Source: Adiantum capillus-veneris
Taxonomy: Eukaryota > Streptophyta > Polypodiopsida > Polypodiales > Pteridaceae
NCBI GenBank assembly: GCA_014529385.2
Contig: CM043948.1
Span: 79,626,291 to 79,690,290, forward strand
Direction: 5' to 3'
DNA length: 64,000 nt
How positions within the stretch are numbered: position 1 is the first letter of the stretch; each line of letters starts with the position of its first letter. Below are positions 1 through 10,300 of the stretch, in pieces. The notes under the pieces are model-generated. The model made no database searches. It was not told the DNA's origin and saw only the letters and a list, made by a program, of their open reading frames with translations. The translations under genes and the position numbers were made by a program.

Positions 1-1480
1 TTGGGTTATGCTTAACCTCCCATCAAGTCTTTTAGCGATTAGTTGGGTGGTTGATGCGTTATGGGCCCTTTTTAGTTTCTTCCCCACGAAGCCATATTGC
101 TGTTTTTTGCAGTTTTTGCGACAAAGGGACTGTAGAACAAGTCTACCTCTCATATTTGGTGCCGGTCGGTGTGTTGTGTGCATCGTACATAATTGCAAAA
201 GATCCAATTGTTCTGGGTTTCTCAAGCTCTCTCTCACTTGTGAATAGTGAAAATGAGCTATTAAGTGGACCCAAAGAAACTTATATCGGGGTTCCCTAGA
301 CCATTTTTTACCAAATTTGACATGTGCTCCTATCTTGTTGTGAAATCTACTTTAGGCTCAAAAATTTCTTCATTTGGATTCTGGTTGCATTGTTTTCGAA
401 AAATTTGTCATTTAGACCAAAAATCGGTCAATTTGGCATTCCTTAACTTTTCACATATTTGCACCTCGTCTTCACCATAAGATGTCACTCTCTTATTGAT
501 CACTCCCATATTTATCTTTCATCCCCATGTCGTTATTTCACCCGCTTTTCCTTTTTTCTTTGTTTTTCTATTGAAAAATAATCAAAAATAAGAAAAATAT
601 CAAACTTGATCCAAAAATTATTAAAAAATCAAGATAATTAGATAATAGCATTAAAAGCCACTATATGCATCTATCCATAGTATTTTTGGCCGGATTGCTC
701 CATTTTCTTACTTTTTCTGTATGAAACTATGATATTTACATATATACATACACCTAGAGGCTCATCTTGGTGTTTGTCCTCTGTCATATGTTATTACACA
801 ATATTTAAGGGCATATCTAATGTGGTTTACCAAAATACTCGCAACCAAACACAAAAACTCATAAAATCAAGGAAAACAATGCTCTTTTTTACGCTTGTAG
901 AGTGTCGATTCCTCCCCCCTTCCTAGTCAAAGTCCTCCTGGATGACATTGTTGCGCCCTCAAGAATGTGTTGTGTATGGGACTTAAAAGAGTACTAAGGT
1001 TGGCCATGTAATGTGGCCCTATATGCATACTCAAGCAATGCCTGGAAAAATTAGTGTTGTGCAAGAGGAAGGTATAAGCCTAATGCTTATTGGCACTCGA
1101 TGTTGAAGCCTCGATGTTGAAGCTTTGTATGGAATTATGCTTCTGGTGAAGTCGTCTAAACAATAAGCTCTCCAATATTCTTGCTCTTTCTCTGATGCTC
1201 AATAGAGTTTGTGAAGCCAAGCTGCTCATTGTTTTTGTATCTGTGATTGTTCTTTGCTTTGGTTTCCAAATCTGAACTTTGGGTATTAGTCAACTAGAAC
1301 TTGCCGTTGTTTGTTTGTGGAAATTGTGTATTGGCAGTTTTTGAGATTGTTGCTTTCAAATCCAGAATCTTGTATGTTGGCAAGAGTTTGTTTTTGGCTT
1401 CTTATTTGTATGAGATGTCATTGGAGAGTTATCCGCAATTTCTGCTTGCTCCTCCTTGGCCACTTGATCCTTCTTGACCC
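1..1480. other. AT-rich stretch without a supported gene
   Basis: I see no convincing coding region, RNA gene or element boundary here. The open frames are short, have no recognisable domain and lie in low-complexity AT-rich sequence. The part near 1100-1480 may be the decayed polyprotein linker downstream of the protease relic on the minus strand, because a few short open segments continue in that direction, but this is only an inference. Confidence 0.6.
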
Positions 1481-1484
1481 AAAT

Positions 1485-2170
1485 CTACTTGATAGATTTG
1501 TTGTACAGACTATGTTGTTTTTGTTTGGGTACGCTTTGGTGACTTTTGTTCTTTGGATTATTATATATAGTGCTCCTGTTGTGGACTAGAGTCTTTGCCT
1601 TATGGAATTCCTCTTCCTGCCTTGAGTTGCTCTTTGGAATCCATTGTTGGACAATGAGTGCTTGTAAGGGTTGCTTTCCTTTGTTCGCCAATTGCAGTAC
1701 TGATTGTTTTTTTGCAGCTCTTGTAGCGAAAGGAACTTGTTTTTTTTCTCGATCAGATTGTATACTCACAATATTTTGACTCCAATCAAGTTGTACATTA
1801 TATCTTCTCTGCCAAGGTTGCCCTGGCAATAAGGCATGTTGTGTGTGTGTATCTTCTACCACATAAAATTTATGCGGATAGACATGTTGGTTGACTTGTA
1901 CTATGAGCACTGTCCATCCCAATACCCTAATCGACTATTTTGAATAACTTTGGAGTTTGTGTTTCATCTCTTATAAGTCATTGCCAAGTTGAAGTTGCAC
2001 TTGTAAAGGTTGTAGGAGATCAAGTTGTCTTGAGCTCCTGAATCAAGCATCGTTGTGGCCTTCACTTGATTGTGTACTATTTTGACATTGATTTCAGGCT
2101 CTTGGATGGTCTTGTTGTCAAAGTCTATGACTTGAATTGGATTTATATTTAGAGGTGGTCCATGTTGTTG
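1485..2170 (-). pseudogene. Retropepsin (protease) fragment of a Ty3/Gypsy element
   Basis: The minus strand encodes the aspartic protease that in Ty3/Gypsy elements cleaves the Gag-Pol polyprotein inside virus-like particles. The catalytic motif LDSGA is encoded near 2038-2052, followed by a stop and frame change near 1970, then an open frame (1922-1485) with LLPGQPWQRRYNVQLDW. That resembles the conserved ILGxPW segment at the protease C-terminus of plant Gypsy elements, with G replaced by PG. It lies immediately 3-prime of the integrase C-terminus, the reverse of the family order (PR-RT-RH-INT), which suggests fusion of two element copies by deletion. It has no intact start and is not functional. 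Confidence 0.7.
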
Positions 2171-2176
2171 CTACCA

Positions 2177-3480
2177 TCAAAGAAGCTTCCTTTTTGCTAA
2201 CCTTTCCTTAGCCTCTGCTTGAGCTTTTGCAATAATGTTCGGTTTTGCTTGCGTACGTTTCTTTGCGTGATGGATTTGTTGGAGCATACTTGGGGTTATT
2301 GGTAGATGAAATCTTTTTACTCGACAACCACTAATCCAGTTAGGCATTTCCTCCCCATCCAATGTAGCAAACTTGACGTACCCACTTGGTGATAAGTCTT
2401 TGATCACAAAGGGTCTGGTCCCTCGCTTTTTAAGTTTCTTAGCATGTTGTTTTAATGTGTAAACCAAGACATAATGGCTTGTTTTGAATTTTTTGAAGCG
2501 TACATGCTTATCAAAAAATTCTTTTTGCCTTCATTTTTGTGTGTAGGTAGAAGCTACTATTTTCAAGCGAAGCTCATCTAGCTTTTCAAGGTCATCTATT
2601 CGTGAAGACATTTCATGACCTGTCCACTCTAGACATTTTGCTACTCTTAGTATTGAGATTAAGAATTCCATGGGCAGTACAACATTAAGTCCAAACACCA
2701 TGTTGTACGGTGTTGTTACTATCAAGGTTTTGTAAGCAATCCTATACGCCCATAAAGCTAAATGTAGCTTCTGATCCCAATCCATTCTAAACTATTATAC
2801 TATCTTGGTTAAGATTGTGCATAGAGTCTTATTTGTAGCTTCTGCTTGGCCATTAGCCTGTGGGTGGTACGGAGCTGACTTCTTATGAAATATCATGAAG
2901 TCTTCAAGAAGATTTTTGATTATCTCATTTATGAAATGTGTGCCTCCGCACTAAAAATTTGTATAGGTAGACCATATCTAACAAAGACATTTTCGTATAG
3001 AAATTATGCAGTAATCTTGGCATCAGCCTTTTGTATAGCTTTAGCTTCTACCCATTTGGTGAGATAATCTGTGGATACGATGATGTAATCGCCATGCGTT
3101 TTGTAAGTGAGGGGTGAGATTGGTCCTACAAAGTCTATTTTCCACTTGGCAAAAGCTTTGGCTCCCATCATTGGCCGTAAGGGCATCTCATCCCACTTTA
3201 TTTGGTACATTGCTTTGTTGACAAGACTCACATCATTTTGTATATTTGTTTGTGTTTATATGTAATGTTGGCCACCATATTCCCGAGGTGAGGACAATCT
3301 TTGTTGTTTTTTTTCCTAATAAATGGCCCCCACTAATCCCTCCATGTGCTTGTTCTAGGATTGGAATGTACATGTTCTCCGTTGCACATAGCCTAAGATG
3401 GTTATCCTTTCCCCTTTCATAGAGCTGATTTTCAATTAGAGTGAAGTCATGAGCTTCTATTTCTATCATTTTATGTCGTG
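2177..3480 (-). pseudogene. Integrase relic of El0
   Basis: Integrase inserts the element cDNA into chromosomes. Three open segments on the minus strand cover it. 3469-3233 carries the zinc-binding region, with LEQAHGGISGGHL followed by IWWPTLH. 3231-3004 carries a core start, FAKWKIDFVGPISP, then STDYLTKWVEAKAIQKADA. 2785-2531 has the later core region, LALWAYRIAYKT and YNMVFGLNVVLPMEF. 2467-2177 carries the C-terminal region KLKKRGTRPFVIKDLSPSG ... GEEMPNWISGCRVKRFH, typical of plant Gypsy polyproteins. Frameshifts and missing sequence between the segments make it a pseudogene. The family assignment is firm because of the motif order. Confidence 0.78.
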
Positions 3481-4044
3481 CTCTGGTGATATTTTCAAGA
3501 AACGCCTGTTTTTCCTAGTCAACAATGTATTGACTCCATTCCGGTGTAAGTGTTACTTGAAACAATGTCGCTGTTTGATGAGTGGGCTTGATCTGCATTT
3601 GGTGCAACTAGTTATATAATCATGAAGATCAATGCGCATAGTCGGCCAATACACTCCTAATTGTCGCAGTCATTGGAAAGTTTTTGTGGTTGAACAATGA
3701 AAAGTTAACGCTTGAATATGCGCTTCTAGCAAATATGTTTCATATTCCTCAAGGTTTATGCACACTCTTAGGATGCCGTCGGAGCATAAATTATATAGTA
3801 AACGTCCTCCAATCAACTAAAAGTTTTTAGCTTGGCAAATCATTCTTCATTTAAGGTCTAGGTCCGTTTTGTCAAATTCCTCACCCTGTGATAGTAGCTT
3901 GAATATCTCTTGGGACCACTTAGGTACCATTTCTATATTGAAGAGATATGCATCTGGGAGATCATCATCTACACCCCCTGGATCATCTCCCATTCCGTAA
4001 TCGAGAGAGGTGTTCTGCTTGAAGATGCGCCTTCCCCATTTTAA

Positions 4045-4925
4045 TCAGGCTACCGTAAAGTCAAACTCTAGCAATATGATGAACCATCTTACGATTCGCT
4101 TGGTGTTGCATGGTTTGTTGACAAGGTATAAAAGGGATTGATGGTCTGTGAAAAACATAAACTTATTTGCAAGGAGATAATGCCAAAATTTCTTAGCAGC
4201 ATAAATCATCCCAAGCCCCTCTCTCTCAGTGGTTGTGTAATTTTTTCCAACACTATATAGTTTTCGGTTGGAATAGCTGACTGGAAAATCCACGGTTCGC
4301 TCTCTTGGTTGAGAAAAAACACATCCGATAGCAAATGCAGATGCATTTATATAGATGTGAAATATTTTTTTCCAATCAGGTGCTCGTAGCACTAGAGCAG
4401 ATACAAGGGCATCTTTTAATTTATTAAATGATTCCTCGCACTCATATGTCCATTCAAAGATCACTATAAGTCTATACAAGGGTTGTGCAATAATTGCATA
4501 CATATGTATGAACCTCCTGTAATAACTAGGAAGCACTGTACTTGCTTTGCATTAATTGGCTTAGGCATTTTGATAATTACCTTAGTCCTATCCAAATTTG
4601 TGGAGTTGCCATGTTCCAAGACAATATGCCCCAAGATTCGTCCTTGTCTTACCATGAAAACACATTTTTCTAGAGTAAGGCAAATCCTATATGTCGTGCA
4701 TTTCTCAAATACCTTTTTGAGGTGTTCTGCATGTTCCTCTCTTTGTAGAGAGTGTTCACATAGGTCATCCATATATATTTCCAAGAAATTCCTCAAGTAC
4801 TACTTGAATGCATGGGCCATCAATCTTTGAAATGTTGCAGGTGCATTTGTCAACCCAAATGGAATGAACCAATATTCAAATATGCCCCATTCTGTGGCAG
4901 ATGCCATTTTATATTAGTCCTAGGG
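4045..4925 (-). pseudogene. Reverse transcriptase and RNase H relic of El0
   Basis: The minus strand encodes a reverse transcriptase palm region, with PFGLTNAPATFQRLM near 4860 and the catalytic motif IYMDDL near 4770. RNase H follows at 4536-4045, with FEWTYECEESFNKLKDAL, the segment APDWKKIFHIYINASAFAIG (the first catalytic Asp appears replaced by Asn), NYTTTEREGLGMIYAAKKF and FFTDHQSLLYLVNKP. An in-frame TAG lies near 4801 and the RNase H frame overlaps a shifted frame near 4500. The N-terminal fingers of the reverse transcriptase are absent. The closest relative in this window is the fragment at 47470-47935. Confidence 0.8.
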
Positions 4926-4934
4926 TGCAATTGC

Positions 4935-5165
4935 CAGGGATTTAATATTTACGTAATTATGATAAATTTTGTGTGATCACAAGGTCTTATTGACACATTT
5001 ACATGATTATACTAAACATAATCACACAAAATCCGGTTAAGGGTGACCTGTAGACCCACTAGATTCTTGTCGGACTTTTCAGTATCCTCGATGGGCCCGT
5101 CAAGATTTTTCATTTTCCTTGCGGGCCCGTCAGGAATACTAAAAAGCCCAACGAGCTCACAAAAT
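4935..5165. repeat. Dispersed hairpin-rich repeat, copy 1
   Basis: The sequence has two parts. The first, about 4941-5045, holds TTTAATATTTACGTAATTA and repeated GTGATCACA/TTATG blocks. The second, about 5045-5150, holds two GGGCCCGTCA blocks flanked by imperfect inverted arms (GGACTTTTCAGTATCCTC against GGAATACTAAAAAGCCC). The same combination occurs inverted at about 30866-31078, and a more diverged copy at 28690-28880. A mobile origin such as a foldback or MITE-like element is inferred. No target duplication was recognised. Confidence 0.55.
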
Positions 5166-5216
5166 TATATATGTAGGCCAGTTCTGGCCCGCGGGGTGTT
5201 ATTTCTTGATTTCTTC

Positions 5217-5349
<133 letters not shown>

Positions 5350-5365
5350 TCGACCACCTTTGCAG

Positions 5366-5369
5366 GTAC
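5366..5369. repeat. Target site duplication GTAC, left side of El1
   Basis: GTAC directly precedes the TGAGG end of the left LTR and is repeated at 16611-16614 after the GGCTATCA end of the right LTR. Ty3/Gypsy insertions usually duplicate 5 bp. Only 4 match here, because the outer base differs, so either the duplication is 4 bp or one base has mutated. Confidence 0.7.
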
Positions 5370-6208
5370 TGAGGCGGTCCTGGGCGGGCAACAAGAGAGG
5401 CGACCTCTAAACACCCCTCAAGGCTCCCGTGCTTCTCAATTGGGGCTGGGGCAACCACAAGCACAACACAACAACAAACCCACAACCAAACCCAAACAAG
5501 ATAGGGGCACCACCTAGTTATGGTATGCGAACTAGGACGCAAGAGAGATTTTGGCACAACCAAGAAGATGCACCACACAACACACACAAGCAACCTCACA
5601 CCAAGACACACATGAAATGGACCAGAGAGAGCTAGAGAAAAGGGAAGAGAGAGAGGAAAGGATGTTGTGTAACACCTTATTTTTGACTTGCAAATGGAGA
5701 TGGTTCGTTATGATGCTATCGTAGAACTTGTACAAAACTCACTCAATGCTTAGTGATTGCTAAACATTGCCAAAACACACACACACTGTCTTAGGGTGTG
5801 GGAGACCTCTCACCACAATACCCTCTTACAATGGACAAAAAACTGGCAATGAAAAACACACTAAAACACTTTCTAAAATCAAGATCAACCGATAGAAACT
5901 CAAAATACACAAGTCACCTTGAATTCACCAAACCGTATTGCACAAATGGAAGGACGAAGATTTGAACGTCGAATCACGACTTTGATGCACCAAACCTCAA
6001 TTTATTGATGATGAAGGAGCATATACAATAGTGGTTTTGAGATTTGTGCAACTCACGCTCTCTCACTTGCAATGTGTAGCTCGAAGGCTTCTCTCACACC
6101 AAGAGTGAAGCTCACAAGTGGTTGCTACACCTAAGTCTCTCCTCACGCATAGAGTGTTGGGGTGCTATGTGAGATGTTGGAGATTGTTTTACAAGAAGGA
6201 AAGGGGCC

Positions 6209-6216
6209 TATTTATA
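6209..6216 (-). promoter_or_regulatory. TATA box of El1 left LTR
   Basis: TATAAATA on the minus strand within CCTATAAATAGG is conserved in all three LTR copies, about 185 bp downstream of the CT tract in coding orientation. It is the likely core promoter, with transcription expected to start about 30 bp downstream. Confidence 0.65.
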
Positions 6217-6385
6217 GGTTGGAGACCCCTCATTAAGATTATTGGAAATCCTAATTTACAAGCTAACAAATCAGGATTATGATTTTTTTGAATATCAAAA
6301 CATTGCGGGCCTTCTTTGTCTGCTTGAGTCATGGGTGTGGGCTCAAAAGAGAGCATTACTGATGGTAGATAAGGTGAAAGTAAGT

Positions 6386-6387
<2 letters not shown>

Positions 6388-6421
<34 letters not shown>
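6388..6421. repeat. (GA)n tract in El1 left LTR
   Basis: About 34 bp of GA on the plus strand, CT on the coding strand. The same site holds about 42 bp in the right LTR and about 44 bp in the third LTR at 51939-51982, so the tract has changed length since the copies separated. Confidence 0.95.
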
Positions 6422-6423
<2 letters not shown>

Positions 6424-6507
6424 ACTATACACATGTCTTGAGGCGAGGTGTCTTTTATGGTTAGGTCAAAGGCTATTTTGTGTTAGTATGTTAGTGGTTA
6501 GTAATCA

Positions 6508-6909
6508 CTAGAAAGTTAATGTTACATTTACAATGGGTAGAATGAGGTGGATGGTTGAATGAAGTGAGCAAATCCTTGTGATGGTGAAGCTTGAAGATGT
6601 TCTGGACTTACTTGTGTAGGTTCTCAAAATGACTATCGATCTTCTTCTTCGTCTTCTCTTCTTTACGCCACCGCCGCCAAGGTTGATTATCGTGATGAAA
6701 ATGGTAATTTCGTTGATGAGATCTCTTGATTTGCAGAGGTTAATCATGGTACACATGCTGAATTTATGTATATATATAAGGGTTAAGATGGAATTGTACT
6801 TTGGAGATAATAGAGAGAGGCATAGAGATGGTGTATGTATGTAGAGGTTCATAAAAGAACTATAGGGATGAGAGAGAAGGGTAATGGTGAAGAGGGTGGG
6901 AGAAGCCAT
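6508..6909 (-). CDS. 133-residue ORF inside the LTR U3 region, copy 1
   Basis: An ATG-started ORF lies in the sense direction of the element, upstream of the TATA box. The product has a hydrophobic N-terminal half, a short glycine run and a basic run (KKRRRRRRS) near residues 82-90. I do not recognise the family. The same ORF, with few substitutions, is open at 15494-15093 and 51451-51852. It would be present in genomic RNA only through the 3-prime LTR. Similar LTRs could keep an ORF open by chance, so coding function is uncertain. Confidence 0.25.
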   Translation of the reverse strand: MASPTLFTITLLSHPYSSFMNLYIHTPSLCLSLLSPKYNSILTLIYIHKFSMCTMINLCKSRDLINEITIFITIINLGGGGVKKRRRRRRSIVILRTYTSKSRTSSSFTITRICSLHSTIHLILPIVNVTLTF

Positions 6910-8025
6910 GGAAATTTCAGATTTGAGTGAGGGAAGGAGAGGGAGGGATGTGTAAGAGTGAGTAGGTGTGTGGAAGGGTGAGAGAAGACTAAAAGCTACT
7001 TGTGAGAAAAGTGGGCAGACTGAGGTCCACTCAAAAAATCATAGCTCACCGCTGGTAGCTCCAAAAATCATGAAAAAGTTGGAGGTGATTATTCAGAGCG
7101 TGGGCTACATTTTCGCTTTTGACCACCGCTCCAAATTTGGAGTGGAGATAGGTGCCAAAATTCTCACCAAAAAGACTGTTTTTTATGCCTGCAAAAGTCT
7201 TTTAGTGGCCCCCTCCTTTATTGAATTTGTACAATGCATCCAAGAGTGAGCCCCTCCTTTCTCATATTATAATAGAAAGCATCCACGTTTCCGTTGACCC
7301 ATGCATGGAGGAGGATTATTGGTGAATAAAGAAATATATACATGGTGGGACTAGTGTATGGACTATTCATGGACTTTAGCTCAATGAGCACATGGTGTTA
7401 GAATAATGAGTAAAAATAATAATAAAAATATGGAGGAGTTATGGATATGGAAAGATATTGGAATCATATGATATGGTCCCTCCTTGAATTATTTCGGGTG
7501 AAAGAGGAAAAGGTATGCAAGTAAATAATATAATAAAAGTAACCAATGAGTAGAAATCAATTTTTTGTTTTCACGAGGGTGAGGGTGAAAATGTGGGAGT
7601 GATTTGTATAAAGGAAAAATATGAGGTTAGAGTATGTACAATATTGGCAAAAAATATAATTATGGTGTAAGAGAATAAAAGAAGGTGTACATAGGTTTAA
7701 TAAAACACACACTTAAGTAGAATATTTAAATAAAATACCAAAATAATTATAAAAAATCCCTATATTTAGGCCATATATACAATGAAATATTTACACACAA
7801 AGAGGCCATAATATACTTTTATTTTTATTATTTTTATTATTTTTTTGGCTCAACTAGCCCAGTGACTAGCTAGCTGAGGGTTTTTAAGAAGATATGGGAA
7901 AAGCCCCCTAACTCGCACACGCCTATGTACAGTGAAATGGTAGGGATAGCCATAGCGTTTGGGTGAATTTGGTAGGGTGGAGTAACTTACTATGGCAATT
8001 ATGGAGAGCCGAAAAACGGCTATCA

Positions 8026-8040
8026 TTAGCCCTCCCCCAG
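8026..8040 (-). other. Polypurine tract of El1
   Basis: On the minus strand CTGGGGGAGGGCTAA lies directly against the TGATAGCCG start of the 3-prime LTR, the position of the plus-strand primer in LTR retrotransposons. The same sequence abuts the El3 right LTR at 58506-58520. Confidence 0.85.
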
Positions 8041-8053
8041 GATGATGGTATAT

Positions 8054-10300
8054 TCATGTACCATCATAGAGCATCGTTTCCAAAGAGAGTGCTTCAGAGT
8101 CTTTGACAAGATCTTCATTGTTTGGCCCCTTGGAATTTTGGTTTGTGTTACACTCATGCTTCATGGAACAATACTTACATGAGATAGTTGCCTTTTGCTC
8201 TGGTAGATCCTTTGGTAGAAGGCGACTCAAGTAAGGCTTCAAGCGATAGCCGTTTACCTTCCTGGAGTGCTCTTTACCATTCAAGTCCATAAGCTGATAG
8301 TAACTAGAATTGAAAGACTTCTTGACTATGTATGGCCCTTGCCATCTAGTTTCAAACTTGGCATCAAAACTATTGTCAAGTCGATTGTCATACCTTAGCA
8401 CAAGCTCTCCTTCCTTGATGCCTTTGTCCTTCAGTTTCTTGTCATGCGTTTCTTTCGCTTGTGTGGCTTTCCTCTTGTAGCACTCGTATGCTGCTTCTCT
8501 TTTCCACTCAAGCTCCACTAATGTAAGAAGTCGATCCATCCATACCTCTTGATCATCTTGTGCTCCTTTGCCATGAAGTCGCATTGTTGGAATGTTGAGC
8601 TCGATAGGCTGCAAAGCCTCTTGACCATAGACCAAGTGAAATGGTGTGAACTCCGTGGCTTCCCTATATGTGGTTCGATATGCCCACAAGGCACCATCCA
8701 AGAAGTCATCCCATAATTTTGTCTTGTTTTGCACCATCTTTCTAATGATTCCTGCAATGACACCATTAGCCTTCTCCACCAAACCATTTGATTGTGGGTA
8801 GTATGGTGTGCTATGACGATGTAGAATGTGAAGCTCTTCACAAACTTCTGTGAGCAAGCCCTTCCTAAACCCTGGACCATTATCAGAAACAATCTCCAAA
8901 GGTGTGCCAAATCTGCAACAAATGTGATTGTACACAAACTTGCTAACTGTCCTCTCATTCACTCTTGCCACACTTTGAGCTTCCACCCACCTAGTCATAT
9001 AGTCTACAGCCACTAGAATGTAGAGTTTACCATTTTTTGTCCTAGGCAGAGGACCCATAGCATCAATGCCCCACTTTTCAAAGGGTCCATTTGCAAGAAC
9101 TATTTGCCTCGGGCCATGCACCAACCTTCTATTTCCATTTATCTGACAATTGTGACAGCTTTTACACCAATGTTGAACGTCCACATGCAAGCTTGGCCAA
9201 ACATACCCCGCAAGCAAAATCTTCTTCACAGTTGATTCTTGGGCAAAATGACCACCACATGCCTCTTCATGCAAACCTTTTAGAATGGCTGGAATTTCCT
9301 CGATAGTTGGTACTCTTCTGCACACTCGATCCTTCCCTTTTTGATAGAGGGAGCCTTCTAGGAAGAGATAGAAACGTGCCTTCTTCATGAGTCTCCTCTT
9401 CTGAGACTTCGTGAAGTCTTGTGGAAACTCACCCTCCAAAATGTAGCCAATAATGGGAGCCAATGACTCCAATCCCTGGTATCTCGGTTGCTTGACAGCT
9501 GCTGCCACCATGATGACCTGAACTTCTCTCTCAACACATGTAACTGCTTGTTGTGCAAGTAAATCGGCATCTTCATTTTGTTTCCTCGGAATATGATATA
9601 GTTGCACTTCTTCAAACTGATTAAACATCCTACGAATGGCATGAACTTTTGTCCTTAAGCTTTCATTCTTGCATGCCCAAATGCATAAAATCTGTTTAAC
9701 AATGAGAAGTTCATCTCCCTTTACCATGAGATGTTTTATCCCTTGGCCAATGCACATCTTCAAACCATGAAGTAGTGTGTCGTATTCTGCTTCATTGTTG
9801 CTAGTTGAACCTGGTAGATTGACCTTCTCTTTCATGACCACCTCTCCACTTGGATTGAGCAACACTAGCCCTCCCCCTGCTTTCCCTGTGGCTCGTCGAA
9901 AAGCTCCATCAAAGAACAAGGTAAAAGCATTGGGAATACTTTTTGGTGGTGGCAATGGTAGGGTCTTTACTTGAGGCACCTTAATTTCCTTCTCATGTAC
10001 CCTATAAGTGAGAACCCCTGCCAATTGTGCACGCACACTATCTTCTACCTTGAAAGAGTATTGGAACTCTTGCAACTCCATAATCCACTTTGAGATCCTA
10101 GTATTAAGATTCATTTGAGATGACACCCAAGGGAACAAATTTTCTGCAGTGAGAATTACAAAAGGTTTTGGTAGCAGGTAGGATCTAAACTTTCTCACCG
10201 CAAACATGAGAGAAAGCATCATGAGTTCTGCTTCTGTGTAGTCTCTCTCCAAAGCATTCATGACCCTACTAGCAAAGTAGATGGGTCGCATCCTTGTACT
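8054..10300 (-). CDS. El1 pol, part 2: RNase H, archaeal-type RNase H, integrase
   Basis: This frame continues pol after a 4-bp insertion near 10300, so it has no real start of its own. The first domain is the end of the retroviral RNase H (MRPIYFASRVMNALERDYTEAE), where the usual third catalytic Asp is replaced (ILTAEN). The second RNase H (about 9950-9530) keeps all four acidic positions: FFDGAF, SNNEAEY, VKGDELL and NEDADLLA. Integrase follows, with zinc-binding LHEEACGGHF ... CKSCHNCQ, catalytic Asp in GIDAMGPLP, Asp in VSDNGPGF and Glu in QSNGLVEKANG, then a C-terminal GPY-like module (RWQGPYIVKKSF). It ends at YDGT followed by a stop, about 30 bp before the PPT. The paired RNases H mark the Tat lineage. 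Integrase looks intact. Confidence 0.9.
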   Translation of the reverse strand, partial: STRMRPIYFASRVMNALERDYTEAELMMLSLMFAVRKFRSYLLPKPFVILTAENLFPWVSSQMNLNTRISKWIMELQEFQYSFKVEDSVRAQLAGVLTYRVHEKEIKVPQVKTLPLPPPKSIPNAFTLFFDGAFRRATGKAGGGLVLLNPSGEVVMKEKVNLPGSTSNNEAEYDTLLHGLKMCIGQGIKHLMVKGDELLIVKQILCIWACKNESLRTKVHAIRRMFNQFEEVQLYHIPRKQNEDADLLAQQAVTCVEREVQVIMVAAAVKQPRYQGLESLAPIIGYILEGEFPQDFTKSQKRRLMKKARFYLFLEGSLYQKGKDRVCRRVPTIEEIPAILKGLHEEACGGHFAQESTVKKILLAGYVWPSLHVDVQHWCKSCHNCQINGNRRLVHGPRQIVLANGPFEKWGIDAMGPLPRTKNGKLYILVAVDYMTRWVEAQSVARVNERTVSKFVYNHICCRFGTPLEIVSDNGPGFRKGLLTEVCEELHILHRHSTPYYPQSNGLVEKANGVIAGIIRKMVQNKTKLWDDFLDGALWAYRTTYREATEFTPFHLVYGQEALQPIELNIPTMRLHGKGAQDDQEVWMDRLLTLVELEWKREAAYECYKRKATQAKETHDKKLKDKGIKEGELVLRYDNRLDNSFDAKFETRWQGPYIVKKSFNSSYYQLMDLNGKEHSRKVNGYRLKPYLSRLLPKDLPEQKATISCKYCSMKHECNTNQNSKGPNNEDLVKDSEALSLETMLYDGT

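Larger units (their letters stand above)
1485..4925 (-). mobile_element. Decayed Ty3/Gypsy retrotransposon remnant (El0)
   Basis: Reading on the minus strand from 4925 downward, pieces of reverse transcriptase, RNase H, integrase zinc-binding region, integrase core and integrase C-terminus follow in normal order and are broken by stops and frameshifts. A retroviral-type aspartic protease piece then lies beyond the integrase, at 2170-1485, where an LTR would be expected. Reverse transcriptase similarity stops at about 4925, just before a dispersed hairpin repeat, so the 5-prime part of the element is missing. No LTR, PBS or PPT could be assigned. It is an old, truncated and rearranged copy, unrelated at close range to El1 and El3. 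Confidence 0.8.
5370..8025 (-). repeat. El1 LTR, left (3-prime LTR in coding orientation)
   Basis: The 2656-bp LTR is nearly identical to 13945-16610 and 50344-52999. In coding orientation it starts TGATAGCCG and ends CCGCCTCA. From its 5-prime end it holds a U3 with a sense 133-codon ORF (6909-6508), a CT tract (GA on the plus strand at 6388-6421), a TATA box (6209-6216) and then R/U5 with an AATAAA signal. An opposing ORF of 93 codons (6968-7249) is also present but has no known match. Confidence 0.93.

Noticed and set aside
6968-7249. 93-codon plus-strand ORF in the Tat LTR
   Set aside because: It is open in two LTRs but broken in the third (51210-51392), runs antisense to the element and has no recognised domain.
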